Source: Streptomyces nymphaeiformis | Lineage (GTDB): Bacteria > Actinomycetota > Actinomycetes > Streptomycetales > Streptomycetaceae | Length of the DNA: 64,000 nt | Assembly (NCBI RefSeq): GCF_014203895.1 | Contig: NZ_JACHJY010000005.1 | Coordinates: forward strand, 496,001-560,000 | Reading direction: 5' to 3' | Shown here: positions 50,256-58,294 of the stretch, piece by piece | How the letters are laid out: the number at the start of each line of letters is the position of its first letter | Position numbering within the stretch: the stretch's first letter is position 1 | Notes under the pieces: model-generated | Told to the model about the DNA's origin: nothing | Database searches by the model: none | Seen by the model: only the letters and a program-made list of their open reading frames with translations | Made by a program: the position numbers and the translations under genes

Positions 50256-50282
50256 TCCATCCTCCCCGCACAGGAGGATGGA
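50256..50282 (-). terminator. intrinsic terminator of the TetR gene
   Basis: TCCATCCTCC at 50256-50265 pairs perfectly with GGAGGATGGA at 50273-50282. On the minus strand the stem is followed by GGCTCTGTGTTTTTC, a real T-rich tail, which is rare in this genome and gives the direction. Confidence 0.8.
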
Positions 50283-50424
50283 ACGAGGTACCCGGCGCTC
50301 TCTGCCCTGACTGCGCCGAGACCTCCCACACGGCCGAGGGACCGCACACCCCCGGCCGAGCTACTCCGGGCTGCGGTGCCGGGCGGGCCGAGGGTCCCGC
50401 CAGGCGCCGCGGCCCGCGGGTGCT

Positions 50425-51051
50425 TCAGGGCCCCTTCGGTTCGACTTCCCCGCCTCGGGCCGTGGGCCAGGCCCGCATCGCCGCGTCCGCCACCGCCGTC
50501 AGCTCCTCGGCCGTCGCCCCGTCGCGGGCCTGCAGGGACATGCCCTGGAGGACGGCGCCGGCCAGCCGGGCCAGCGCGTGCGGGTCGGTGCCCGGCGGAA
50601 GCTCGCCCGCCTCCACGTCTTGGCGGATGCGGTTCTCGAACGCGGCCAGGTTGTCGTTGCGCCGGGCGCGCAGGGCCTCCTCGACCTCCGGGGTCGAGCA
50701 GTTCACGGCGGCCGAGATCATCAGGCAGCCGTGCGGATGGCCGGGCTCGGTGAAGACCACGGCGGCCTCGCGCAGCATGCGCCCCACGGCGGCGCGGGCG
50801 GTCGGCTCCTCGGCGAAGGCACGGCTGCCGTAGGCCCCGTAACCGAGCGCGTAGGCCTCGACGACCTCCTCGAACAGCGTCTTCTTGTCGCCGAAGGCCG
50901 CGTAGAGGCTGGGCGCGCTGATGCCCATGACGCGCGTGAGGTCGGAGACGGAGGTCGTCTCGTAGCCGTGCTCCCAGAAGGCCATCGTCGCCTGCTCCAG
51001 GGCCGTGAGCCGGTCGAAGGAGCGGGGGCGGCCGCGCTGTCTCGTCACCAT
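50425..51051 (-). CDS. TetR/AcrR family regulator
   Basis: 208 residues from the ATG at 51051 (MVTRQRGRPRSFDRLTALEQ). The helix-turn-helix is TSVSDLTRVMGISAPSLYAA, then FGDKKTLFEEVVEAY. The C-terminal domain has TEPGHPHGCLMISAAVNCST, typical of the group that regulates divergent reductases. It is divergent from the SDR gene at 51135 and most likely represses it through the palindromes at 51072-51106. The ribosome site is weak, so a nearly leaderless transcript is possible. Confidence 0.9.
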   Translation of the reverse strand: MVTRQRGRPRSFDRLTALEQATMAFWEHGYETTSVSDLTRVMGISAPSLYAAFGDKKTLFEEVVEAYALGYGAYGSRAFAEEPTARAAVGRMLREAAVVFTEPGHPHGCLMISAAVNCSTPEVEEALRARRNDNLAAFENRIRQDVEAGELPPGTDPHALARLAGAVLQGMSLQARDGATAEELTAVADAAMRAWPTARGGEVEPKGP

Positions 51052-51071
51052 GGAGTGAATTCTATAGCGCT

Positions 51072-51106
51072 CGTTACGAATCATGGGGTACGGTCTTTAC
51101 GTAACG
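51072..51106. promoter_or_regulatory. candidate TetR operator between regulator and SDR genes
   Basis: CGTTACG at 51072-51078 and CGTAACG at 51100-51106 form an inverted repeat with a 21-base spacer. The second half includes the perfect palindrome TTACGTAA (51097-51104). They sit in the 83-base divergent gap, where one repressor would control both genes. Confidence 0.6.
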
Positions 51107-51134
51107 ACCACTACAGAAAGAGGGGGGCGTCGCC

Positions 51135-51899
51135 ATGGGCGTGCTCGACGGAAGGCTGGCCGGGAAGACGGCGCTGGTCACGGGCGGGAGCCGGGGCATC
51201 GGACGGGGGATCGCCGAGCGGCTCGGCCGCGAGGGCGCGCGGGTCGCGGTGCACTACGGGACGAACGAGGCGGCGGCGAAGGACACGGTCGCCGCGATCG
51301 AGGCGGCCGGCGGCTCGGCCTTCGCGGTGGGTCAGGAGCTGGGGGTGCCGGGGGACGCGGCGGCGCTGTGGCGGGCCTTCGACGCGCACGCGGACGGCCT
51401 GGACATCCTGGTGAACAACGCGGGGATCGGGGCGTCGCAGCCGTTCGCGACGATCGGTGACGAGGAGTACGACCGGATCTTCGCGGTCAACACGAAGGCG
51501 CCGTTCTTCCTGGCGCAGCTGGGGGCGGAGCGACTGCGGGACGGCGGCCGGATCATCAACGTCTCGACGGGCCTGAGCAGGGCGGCGGCCATGCCGGACC
51601 TGATGGCGTACGCGATGTCGAAGGGCGCGCTGGACGTCTTCACGCGCTATCTGTCAAAGGTGCTCGGCCCGCGCGGGATCACGGTCAACGCGGTGGCGCC
51701 GGGGATCGTCGACACGGACATCAACGCGGGCTGGCTGCGGGGGAACGAGGAGGCGTGGGCCGGGGCGGCGGCGATGTCGACGCTGGGCGCGGTCGGGACG
51801 CCGCCGGAGATAGCGGACGTGGTGGCCTTCCTGGCCTCCGACGACGCCCGCTGGGTGACGGGCGACTGGATCGACGCGACGGGAGGCTCACTGGCCTGA
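51135..51899 (+). CDS. short-chain dehydrogenase/reductase
   Basis: 254 residues from the ATG at 51135, behind AGAGGGGG. Classical SDR: the cofactor loop TGGSRGIGRGIA at about residues 16-27, NNAG in LDILVNNAGIGAS, the catalytic Ser in INVSTGLSRA and the Tyr-Lys pair in AYAMSKGAL; the C-terminus ends GDWIDATGGSLA as in FabG-like members. The Arg after the glycine loop favours NADPH. The substrate is unknown; control by the divergent TetR suggests a detoxification role. Confidence 0.9.
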   Translation: MGVLDGRLAGKTALVTGGSRGIGRGIAERLGREGARVAVHYGTNEAAAKDTVAAIEAAGGSAFAVGQELGVPGDAAALWRAFDAHADGLDILVNNAGIGASQPFATIGDEEYDRIFAVNTKAPFFLAQLGAERLRDGGRIINVSTGLSRAAAMPDLMAYAMSKGALDVFTRYLSKVLGPRGITVNAVAPGIVDTDINAGWLRGNEEAWAGAAAMSTLGAVGTPPEIADVVAFLASDDARWVTGDWIDATGGSLA

Positions 51900-51931
51900 C
51901 GGGGGCACCCGGGGCCGGTCTGGTGCGGGGG

Positions 51932-52090
51932 TCCGGACCGACCTGAGCCGCAGGGCGCGGGGCGGTGTGAGGCGCGGCTCCGGACCGGCCTGAGCCGCGG
52001 CGTGGGGGCGGTGTGACGCGGAGGTCCGGACCGGCCTGAGCCGCGGCGCGCGGGGCGGTGTGACGCGGGGGTCCGCTCCGGTCTGACGTG
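51932..52090. repeat. 46-47-bp tandem repeat, about 3.4 copies
   Basis: Copies start at 51932, 51979, 52025 and 52072. The common parts are TCCGGACCGRCCTGAGCCGC at the start and GCGGTGTGACGCGG in the second half; the fourth copy is partial and diverged. The array lies between the SDR and nagB genes, upstream of the DasR box. Confidence 0.8.
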
Positions 52091-52232
52091 GGGCCCGAGT
52101 CGGCCCGGCGCCGGGGCTCCGGCGGGGTTCGAGTGGCTGGTGGGGCGGGGGCGACCGACGATGGAGGCGGTGCCGTCCGCGGGGCGGAACGGCATGAGGG
52201 GAAGGCCTCCCCTCTGCTAGATTTGGACTTAG

Positions 52233-52248
52233 ATTGGTCTATACCACA
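52233..52248. promoter_or_regulatory. DasR-responsive element (dre) before nagB
   Basis: ATTGGTCTATACCACA matches 13 of 16 positions of the DasR consensus ACTGGTCTAGACCACT, about 40 bases upstream of the nagB start and overlapping the likely promoter. Repression by DasR, relieved by glucosamine-6-phosphate, is established for nagB in S. coelicolor. Confidence 0.9.
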
Positions 52249-52289
52249 CGGTCCTTTCAGCAGCCCCTCACCAGATCGGCAGGCACAGC

Positions 52290-53075
52290 GTGGAAGTTGT
52301 CATCGTCAAGGACGCCAAGGCCGGCGGCGAGCTCATCGCGGACGGCATCGCCGACCTCCTGCGCCGCAAGCCCGACGCGCTGCTCGGCGTGGCCACGGGC
52401 TCGACCCCGATCCCGATCTACGACGCCCTTGTCGCCCAGGTCTCCGCCGGCGCCGTGGACGCCTCCCGGGCGCGGATCGCCCAGCTCGACGAGTACGTCG
52501 GCCTGCCCGCGGGGCACCCGGAGTCGTACCGCTCCACCGTGCTCCGCCAGGTCGTCGAGCCGCTCGGGCTCTCCCCCGAGGCCTTCATGGGCCCCGACGG
52601 CTCCGCCGAGGACGTCCTGGCGGCCTGCGAGGCCTACGACAGGGCGCTGGCCGAGGCCGGTGGCGTGGACCTGCAGATCCTCGGCATCGGCACCGACGGG
52701 CACATCGGCTTCAACGAGCCGTGCTCCTCGCTCGCCTCCCGCACCCGCATCAAGACGCTCACCGAACAGACCCGCGTGGACAACGCCCGCTTCTTCGACA
52801 ACGACATAGAGCAGGTGCCGCACCACGTCATCACCCAGGGCATCGGCACCATCCTGGAGGCTCGCCACCTGGTGCTGCTCGCCACCGGCGAGGGCAAGGC
52901 GGAGGCCGTGGCGCAGACCGTCGAGGGCCCGGTGGCGGCGCTCGTGCCGGCCTCCGCGCTCCAGCTGCACCCGCACGCCACGGTGGTCGTGGACGAGGCG
53001 GCCGCCTCCAAGCTGAAGCTCGCGGACTACTTCCGCCACACCTTCGCGAACAAGCCCTCCTGGCAGGGCATCTGA
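52290..53075 (+). CDS. nagB: glucosamine-6-phosphate deaminase
   Basis: 261 residues from the GTG at 52290. It converts glucosamine-6-phosphate to fructose-6-phosphate and ammonia, the last step in N-acetylglucosamine use. The sugar-phosphate loop is LGVATGSTPIPIYDAL, the catalytic Asp is in AQLDEYVGLP, and LQILGIGTDGHIGFNEP carries the active-site Asp and His; SRTRIKTLTEQTRVDNARFF is the conserved lid. The length equals bacterial NagB. A DasR box precedes it, and the convergent GH3 and das genes complete the pathway. A bidirectional hairpin separates them. Confidence 0.97.
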   Translation: MEVVIVKDAKAGGELIADGIADLLRRKPDALLGVATGSTPIPIYDALVAQVSAGAVDASRARIAQLDEYVGLPAGHPESYRSTVLRQVVEPLGLSPEAFMGPDGSAEDVLAACEAYDRALAEAGGVDLQILGIGTDGHIGFNEPCSSLASRTRIKTLTEQTRVDNARFFDNDIEQVPHHVITQGIGTILEARHLVLLATGEGKAEAVAQTVEGPVAALVPASALQLHPHATVVVDEAAASKLKLADYFRHTFANKPSWQGI

Positions 53076-53090
53076 GAGGTACGTACGCGA

Positions 53091-53132
53091 AGGGGCCCGG
53101 CACCTGGAATCACCTCCAGGTACCGGGCCCCT
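53091..53132. terminator. bidirectional hairpin between nagB and the GH3 gene
   Basis: An 18-base stem with one mismatch, AGGGGCCCGGCACCTGGA (53091-53108) paired with 53115-53132, six-base loop, followed on the plus strand by TTTC. It lies between convergent genes. Confidence 0.9.
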
Positions 53133-53147
53133 TTCCCGTACGCCCCC

Positions 53148-54671
53148 TCAGGCGCCGGTGCCGACCACGGCCTCCGCCGCCGCGCGGCCGCAGACCCGGG
53201 CCGCGCCGTGCGTGGCGATGTGCAGGGCCCCGCGGGGCTCCGCCTCGTTGAGGCCCATCTCGACCACGACGGTGTCGGGGCGGTCCGCGAGGAGGCCGTC
53301 GAGGGCCTGGATCATCCACGGGTGCCGGTGGGCGTCCCGTACGACCGCGACGATGCGCCGCTCCCCCGCGGCGGCCAGGACGGCGTCCACGGACGGCTCG
53401 TCGTACGAGCCGGTCTCCGTGCCGGGGAGCAGGCGCTCCAGCTCGGCCGCGATGCCCCAGGGCGTCTCGTCGCCGACCGCGAAGTTCGCGACCGGGGTGA
53501 AGGAGGCCACGTAGGGGGCGTCGGACATCGGCGTGTGGGGGTGCTCCCCGCGGGTCACCTTGAGGGCCCGGCGGGCGGCCACGAGTCCGATGTCGGTGCC
53601 GGGCGCGGTCCCCTCCTGCACTGCCGCGCCCGGCACCGATCCAGCCCCCCTGGCCCGGTGCGCCTGGGTCCAGGCCGCCAGGGCGCGCACGCGCGCCGCG
53701 GCGTCGGCCAGCCGCTCCTCGGGCAGTTCACCGGTCCGTACCGCGTTCACCAGCGCGTCGCGCAGTTGCAGCACGGTGTCCTCGTCGCACAGCCCGCCGC
53801 CGACGCAGATGGCGTCGGCGCCCGCGGCGATCGCGAGGACCGATCCGCGCTCGATGCCGTACGTCGCCGCGACGGCCTGCATCTCCATGCCGTCGGTGAC
53901 GATCAGCCCCTCGAAGCCCAGCTCCTGGCGCAGCAGACCGGTGAGGATCTGCGGGCTCAGGGTGGCCGGACGGTGGGGGTCGAGCGCGGAGAGCAGAATA
54001 TGCGCGCTCATGACCGCTTTGGTACCCGCGGCGACGGCCGCGCGGAAAGGTACCAGCTCACGGGCGTGCAGTGTGGCGAGGTCCACATCGATCCGGGGCA
54101 GCGCGTCGTGGGAATCCACGTTGGTGTCGCCGTGTCCGGGGAAGTGCTTCGTGCAGGCCGCGACCCCGACGCCCTGGAGGCCGTCGACGTACGCCACGGT
54201 GTGCCGGGCGACGAGGTCCGGGTCGGGTCCGAAGGAGCGGACGCCGATGACGGGGTTCTCGGCGTTGGAGTTGACGTCCGCCGAGGGCGCCCAGTTCAGG
54301 TCGACGCCGCACTGCACGAGCCGGCGGCCGAGCTCGCGGGCCACGGCCCGGGTGAGCTCGACGTCGTCGACGCTGCCGAGGGCGTAGTTGCCGGGGAAGG
54401 ACGAGCCCTGCTTGACCTCGAGGCGGGTGACGTCCCCGCCCTCCTCGTCGATGGCGACGAGGACGTCGTCCCGCTCGGCGCGCAGCTGCGCGGTGAGCGC
54501 GGCGAGCTGCTCGGGGCTGACGATGTTCCGGCCGAACAGGCCGACCGAGGACAGGCCCTCGCCGATGCGGCGGAGCAGCCAGTCGGGCGCGGTGGTGCCG
54601 ACGAAGCCGGGCTGGAGGACCGTGAGCGCGTCACGGGTCAGGGTGTCCGAGCCGTGTACGAGTGTGGTCAT
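53148..54671 (-). CDS. glycoside hydrolase family 3 beta-N-acetylglucosaminidase, das operon
   Basis: 507 residues from the ATG at 54671. The GH3 catalytic domain has PGFVGTTAPDWLLRRIGEGL, VAIDEEGGDVTRLE, VDLNWAPSADVNSNAENPVI and KHFPGHGDTNVDSHDALPRI, where the Asp/His dyad of the NagZ group lies; FEGLIVTDGMEMQAVAATYG carries the nucleophile Asp. A C-terminal domain of about 170 residues follows. No signal peptide, so it acts inside the cell on imported chitobiose or similar sugars. It starts nine bases after dasC and is the fourth gene of the das operon, as in S. coelicolor. Confidence 0.93.
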   Translation of the reverse strand: MTTLVHGSDTLTRDALTVLQPGFVGTTAPDWLLRRIGEGLSSVGLFGRNIVSPEQLAALTAQLRAERDDVLVAIDEEGGDVTRLEVKQGSSFPGNYALGSVDDVELTRAVARELGRRLVQCGVDLNWAPSADVNSNAENPVIGVRSFGPDPDLVARHTVAYVDGLQGVGVAACTKHFPGHGDTNVDSHDALPRIDVDLATLHARELVPFRAAVAAGTKAVMSAHILLSALDPHRPATLSPQILTGLLRQELGFEGLIVTDGMEMQAVAATYGIERGSVLAIAAGADAICVGGGLCDEDTVLQLRDALVNAVRTGELPEERLADAAARVRALAAWTQAHRARGAGSVPGAAVQEGTAPGTDIGLVAARRALKVTRGEHPHTPMSDAPYVASFTPVANFAVGDETPWGIAAELERLLPGTETGSYDEPSVDAVLAAAGERRIVAVVRDAHRHPWMIQALDGLLADRPDTVVVEMGLNEAEPRGALHIATHGAARVCGRAAAEAVVGTGA

Positions 54672-54680
54672 GGCGAGCCG

Positions 54681-55553
54681 TTATCCCTTCACCGCGCCGG
54701 CGGTCATGCCGCCGACGGCCTTGCGCTGGAGGAACAGGAAGACGATGAGCACGGGGAGGGCGAAGAGCGTGGAGGCGGCCATGGTGGCGCCCCAGTCGCT
54801 GCCGAACGCGGTCTGGAACTGGGTCAGCCAGAGCGTCAGGGTCTGCGACTCCTTCTCCTTGTTCAGCATGAGGATCATGGCGAACTCGTTCCAGGCGGTG
54901 ATGAAGCCGAAGAGCGAGGTCGACATCAGGCCGGGCGCGAGCAGCGGGAAGATCACCTTGCGGAAGGCCTGGCCCCGGGTGCAGCCGTCGATCTGGGCGG
55001 CCTCCTCCAGCTCGACCGGGACGGCGGCGATGAAGCCGCGCAGGGTCCAGATCGTGAAGGGGAGGACCATGACGAAGTAGATGAGCGTCAGCATCGGGAT
55101 GCTGTTCAGCAGGTCGTTCTCGCGGGAGATCATGTACATCGCGATGACCATGACCTCCCAGGGGGCCATCTGCGCCATCATCACGATGAGGACGATGCCC
55201 TTGCGCCCCTTGAACCTGAGGCGGGCGATCGCGAAGCTCGCGGCCAGGGCGACGACCAGGGCGAGCAGGACGGCGCCGATGGTGACCGTGAGGCTGTTCG
55301 TGACGTACGTCCAGAAGAGGTCGACGCCGGTCGCGGTCTTGTAGTTCTCGAACGTCGGGGTGAAGACGAAGACCGGGTCCTTGGTCATGATCTCGTGCTG
55401 CGGCTTCAGCGAGGACGAGAACATCCAGTAGACCGGGAAGACGAACACGACGGCGAGCACGAGGGCGCCGAGGTTCTTGGCGACCGCACCGACCGTGAGC
55501 GGCTTGCGGGTGCGCAGCTTCTGCGGAGTCGGGGTGGTGGTGGCGGCGCTCAC
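54681..55553 (-). CDS. dasC: chitobiose ABC transporter permease DasC
   Basis: 290 residues from the GTG at 55553, which overlaps the dasB stop (GTGA). It is a MalG-type permease with six spans (VAKNLGALVLAVVFVFPVYW, AVLLALVVALAASFAIARLR, IPMLTLIYFVMVLPFTIWTL) and the EAA loop ELEEAAQIDGCTRGQAFRKV that contacts the ATPase. The ATPase is not encoded here; in S. coelicolor the shared MsiK protein serves. Imports N,N'-diacetylchitobiose with DasA and DasB. Confidence 0.94.
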   Translation of the reverse strand: MSAATTTPTPQKLRTRKPLTVGAVAKNLGALVLAVVFVFPVYWMFSSSLKPQHEIMTKDPVFVFTPTFENYKTATGVDLFWTYVTNSLTVTIGAVLLALVVALAASFAIARLRFKGRKGIVLIVMMAQMAPWEVMVIAMYMISRENDLLNSIPMLTLIYFVMVLPFTIWTLRGFIAAVPVELEEAAQIDGCTRGQAFRKVIFPLLAPGLMSTSLFGFITAWNEFAMILMLNKEKESQTLTLWLTQFQTAFGSDWGATMAASTLFALPVLIVFLFLQRKAVGGMTAGAVKG

Positions 55554-56572
55554 AGCTCCTCCTCCTCCTTCAGGATCAGGCGGAAGTAGAAGGACATGAC
55601 CGCGATGAGCATCACGATCGTCAGGATGGAGATGGCGGCGGCGACGCCGTAGTGGAACTGGCCGACGCCCTCGATGTAGGCGAAGACCGGGAGGGTCTCG
55701 GAGCCTCGGTCGGGACCGCCGAGGTTCATGGCGTAGACCTGGGCGAACGCCTTGAAGATCCAGATGATCTCCAGGAACGTCGTGATCATGAAGAAGGACT
55801 TCAGGTTCGGGAAGACCACGGCCCAGAAGGTGCGCCAGCCGCTCGCGCCGTCCATCTTCGCGGCCTCGTACAGCTCGGAGCCGATGGTGGTCAGGCCGGC
55901 GTACATGTTGAGGGCGACGAAGGGGACGGAGCCCCAGACGAGCAGGATCAGGACGATGACCAGGGTGGAGAAGCCGGTCTCGAACCAGTTGTGCTGGTCG
56001 TAGCCGGAGAAGCCCAGCGTGCGCATCAGCCAGTTCACGACGCCGAACTGCTCGTCGAAGAGCCAGCGGAAGACCGTGACGGAGGCGACGATCGGCATGG
56101 CCCAGGCGAACATCAGGGCCAGCGAGAGGACCAGTCGCATCTTCTTGCCGAGGCGGTTGAGCAGCAGGCCGATGGCCGTGCCGATCGCCATGATCAGCGC
56201 GACGTTGACGGCGGTGAAGACGACGCTTCGGACGACGACGGTCCAGAAGTCCCCGTCGCCGAGGAGCTCCGTGTAGTTGTCGAAGCCGGTCCAGACCGTC
56301 TCGCGGGTGATGAACTCCTTCCGGTTGAGCTGCTGGAAGGAGAGGATCACGTTGCGGATCAGCGGGTAGAGCAGCAGCACCGCCATGGACAGCAGGGCAG
56401 GCGCGACGAGCAGGTACGGCAGCACCCCGCTGGGCAGGGAGCGTCTGCCGCGTGGAGGCTGAAGGACTTCCTTCGGGCCCGAAGAGGGTGGCGGAGTCTG
56501 AGACTTCCCTGCCGCCCTCCCGGGCGCGTCCTGGGGACCGGCGGTCGCCGTCCCCTGGGAGTCCACGGTCAT
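55550..56572 (-). CDS. dasB: chitobiose ABC transporter permease DasB
   Basis: 340 residues from the ATG at 56572. It is a MalF-type permease. A Pro/Ser-rich N-terminal tail of about 45 residues precedes six spans (LPYLLVAPALLSMAVLLLYP, VVVRSVVFTAVNVALIMAIG, LVLSLALMFAWAMPIVASVT) and the EAA loop ELYEAAKMDGASGWRTFWAV. It pairs with DasC to form the channel. Separated from dasA by 138 bases containing a 17-bp hairpin, which probably lowers permease expression relative to the binding protein. Confidence 0.94.
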   Translation of the reverse strand: MTVDSQGTATAGPQDAPGRAAGKSQTPPPSSGPKEVLQPPRGRRSLPSGVLPYLLVAPALLSMAVLLLYPLIRNVILSFQQLNRKEFITRETVWTGFDNYTELLGDGDFWTVVVRSVVFTAVNVALIMAIGTAIGLLLNRLGKKMRLVLSLALMFAWAMPIVASVTVFRWLFDEQFGVVNWLMRTLGFSGYDQHNWFETGFSTLVIVLILLVWGSVPFVALNMYAGLTTIGSELYEAAKMDGASGWRTFWAVVFPNLKSFFMITTFLEIIWIFKAFAQVYAMNLGGPDRGSETLPVFAYIEGVGQFHYGVAAAISILTIVMLIAVMSFYFRLILKEEEEL

Positions 56573-56663
56573 GGTCTTATTCCTCGCGGTTCTGGGGCTC
56601 CCGCGCCCACCGGGGCACGGCCCGGGGGAGCGGGCCGCTGATCACTGCATCGCTGCAACGCGC

Positions 56664-56700
56664 CGGTGGTGCGGCCGGTGCGACACCGGCCGCACCACCG
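56664..56700. terminator. 17-bp perfect hairpin between dasA and dasB, likely attenuator
   Basis: CGGTGGTGCGGCCGGTG at 56664-56680 pairs perfectly with 56684-56700 around CGA. It lies 10 bases after the dasA stop, inside the operon, so partial termination or 3'-end stabilisation of dasA mRNA is likely. Confidence 0.85.
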
Positions 56701-56710
56701 GGGCTACGGA

Positions 56711-58009
56711 TTACTGCTGGTTGATGCGCTCGTTGATGACCTTGTCGGCCGCCTCGCCGGCCTTCTTGGCGTCCTCGCCCTTCAGGACCTTGGTCATGTA
56801 GTCCTTGATCGGGTTCGGGGCGGTCTCGACGTTCGCCCAGCCCGGGGTGACCGGGGTGACCTTGCCGGAGGCGGACGAGGCCGCCATGGCCTCGGCGAAG
56901 GAGCCGGCGGCGGGCTTGAACTGCGCGGAGTCGGTGTTCGGAAGCAGCGCGCCCTCGGTGGCGGTCGCGTACTTCGTCATGAACTCCTTGCCGGCGGCGA
57001 GGGCCAGCCACTCCTTCGCGAGGTCCTTGTTCTTGGAGCGCTCGGCGATGGCGAGGTTCGAGCCGCCGAGGAAGACGGAGCCCGGCTTGTCGGCGGTCTT
57101 GCCCGGGATCGGGAAGTAGCCGAAGTCGGCGGTCTTGCCGGCCTTCTTCATGGCGTCGATCGCGCCGCCGGCCTCCCAGCCGAGACCGATCCAGGACGCC
57201 ACGCCGCCCTTGGGGATGATGTCGGTGGACTGCTGCGGGGTCGCCTCGTCCTTGTCCTTCGGAGCGGTCGAGTAGGACGCCAGCTCCTTGTAGAAGTTCA
57301 TGGCGCTGACGGCCTCGGGGGAGGACAGGTTGCCCTTCCACTTGTCGCCGTCCTTGACCGCCAGGTCGCTGCCCTCGTCCCAGATGAGGCCGGCGAGGAC
57401 GTACCAGGACTGACCCGGCAGGTAGATGGCCTGCGACTTCGGGTCGGACGCCTTGAGCTTCTTCAGACCGTCGATCCACTCGGCGCGGGTCTTCGGCGGG
57501 GTGACGCCGGCCTTCTTGAAGGCGGCCTTGTCGTAGACGACGACGCGGTTGGCGGCGTACCACGGGGCGGAGTAGAGCTTGCCGTCCAGCTCGTTGGAGG
57601 CGACCATGCCCTTGTTCCAGGCGTCGTAGCCGAGCGTGGCCTTGTCGCCGGACAGGTCGGCGAGACCGCCGGTGACCGCGTAGCCCGCGGTCTGCGTGTT
57701 GCCGAGCTCCAGGACGTCCGGCGGGGTGTCCTCGGAGAGGGCGGTGGTGACCTTCTCCTGGATGCCGTTCCAGATCTGCTTCTCGACCTTGACCTTGACG
57801 CCCGGGTGCTTGGCCTCGAAGGCCTTGTTCACCTCGGCCATCCAGGCGTCCGGCGCGGAACCGTCCATCACCCAGACGGTCAGGGTCTTGTCGCCCCCGG
57901 CGGCCTTGCCGCCGTCCTTGCCCTTGTCACTGCCGCTGTCGGAACCACACGCAGCGATGGAGACCATCATGCCCGCGACGCCGATCGCCGCGATGAGCTT
58001 GCGCTTCAC
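56711..58009 (-). CDS. dasA: chitobiose-binding lipoprotein DasA
   Basis: 432 residues from the GTG at 58009, behind GAGGAGGG. A lipoprotein signal (LIAAIGVAGMMVSIAACGSD) puts the lipid-modified Cys in SIAAC near residue 21. The mature protein is a cluster B solute-binding protein: KTLTVWVMDGSAPDAWMAEV, KAFEAKHPGVKVKVEKQIWN, DVLELGNTQTAGYAVTGGLA, and AIAERSKNKDLAKEWLALAA. In S. coelicolor DasA binds chitobiose and influences development. Two DasR boxes lie upstream. It heads the operon dasA-dasB-dasC-GH3. Confidence 0.95.
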   Translation of the reverse strand: MKRKLIAAIGVAGMMVSIAACGSDSGSDKGKDGGKAAGGDKTLTVWVMDGSAPDAWMAEVNKAFEAKHPGVKVKVEKQIWNGIQEKVTTALSEDTPPDVLELGNTQTAGYAVTGGLADLSGDKATLGYDAWNKGMVASNELDGKLYSAPWYAANRVVVYDKAAFKKAGVTPPKTRAEWIDGLKKLKASDPKSQAIYLPGQSWYVLAGLIWDEGSDLAVKDGDKWKGNLSSPEAVSAMNFYKELASYSTAPKDKDEATPQQSTDIIPKGGVASWIGLGWEAGGAIDAMKKAGKTADFGYFPIPGKTADKPGSVFLGGSNLAIAERSKNKDLAKEWLALAAGKEFMTKYATATEGALLPNTDSAQFKPAAGSFAEAMAASSASGKVTPVTPGWANVETAPNPIKDYMTKVLKGEDAKKAGEAADKVINERINQQ

Positions 58010-58097
58010 GCCACCCTCCTCAGGGATGCCTGCAACCCCTGCCCACCGCGCGAAGACATACGTCAGGTAATGCTCGTGGGGCTGGGACCTGGTCTTT

Positions 58098-58113
58098 AAT
58101 GGTTTAGACCAGT
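58098..58113. promoter_or_regulatory. DasR-responsive element before dasA
   Basis: AATGGTTTAGACCAGT; its reverse complement, ACTGGTCTAAACCATT, matches 14 of 16 positions of the DasR consensus. It lies about 90 bases upstream of dasA, in the divergent gap shared with dasR. Confidence 0.9.
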
Positions 58114-58122
58114 ACCCGGAGC

Positions 58123-58136
58123 TTGGCCTAGACCTT
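58123..58136. promoter_or_regulatory. second, weaker DasR-like site between dasA and dasR
   Basis: TTGGCCTAGACCTT keeps the CTAGACC core and most of the TGG half-site of the DasR box, ten bases from the better site. It could help loop or load DasR, or support autoregulation of dasR. Confidence 0.6.
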
Positions 58137-58294
58137 TAGGGGTGTCAAGGGTGTATAAGAAGGGCAGTCGCGTCCGTTATCGGACCGACACCTGAGGGAG
58201 GGCGACGACCCGTGACCGGTCCGTGCCACCATGTGAGCCGCGACAGACGGAGGAGCCGGTGACGGCAGCAGCACAGGAGTCGGGAAGGCAGGCC

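Larger units (their letters stand above)
50115..50424. other. 310-bp intergenic region upstream of the PdtaS-like gene
   Basis: It separates the kinase gene from the TetR gene, both on the minus strand. It contains a DasR-like palindrome (50223-50238) and the TetR terminator (50256-50282), and is AT-richer between 50205 and 50260, a likely promoter for the kinase gene. From 50290 to 50424 it is GC-rich with no recognisable feature. Confidence 0.6.
51900..52289. other. 390-bp intergenic region upstream of nagB
   Basis: It holds a tandem repeat of about 47 bases (51932-52090), then about 140 bases ending with an AT-rich promoter-like stretch (52216-52250) that includes the DasR box. No open frame here looks like a gene. 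Confidence 0.65.

Noticed and set aside
53208..55589. 793-codon plus-strand frame opposite the GH3 gene and dasC
   Set aside because: Crosses two well-supported minus-strand genes and has no domain features.
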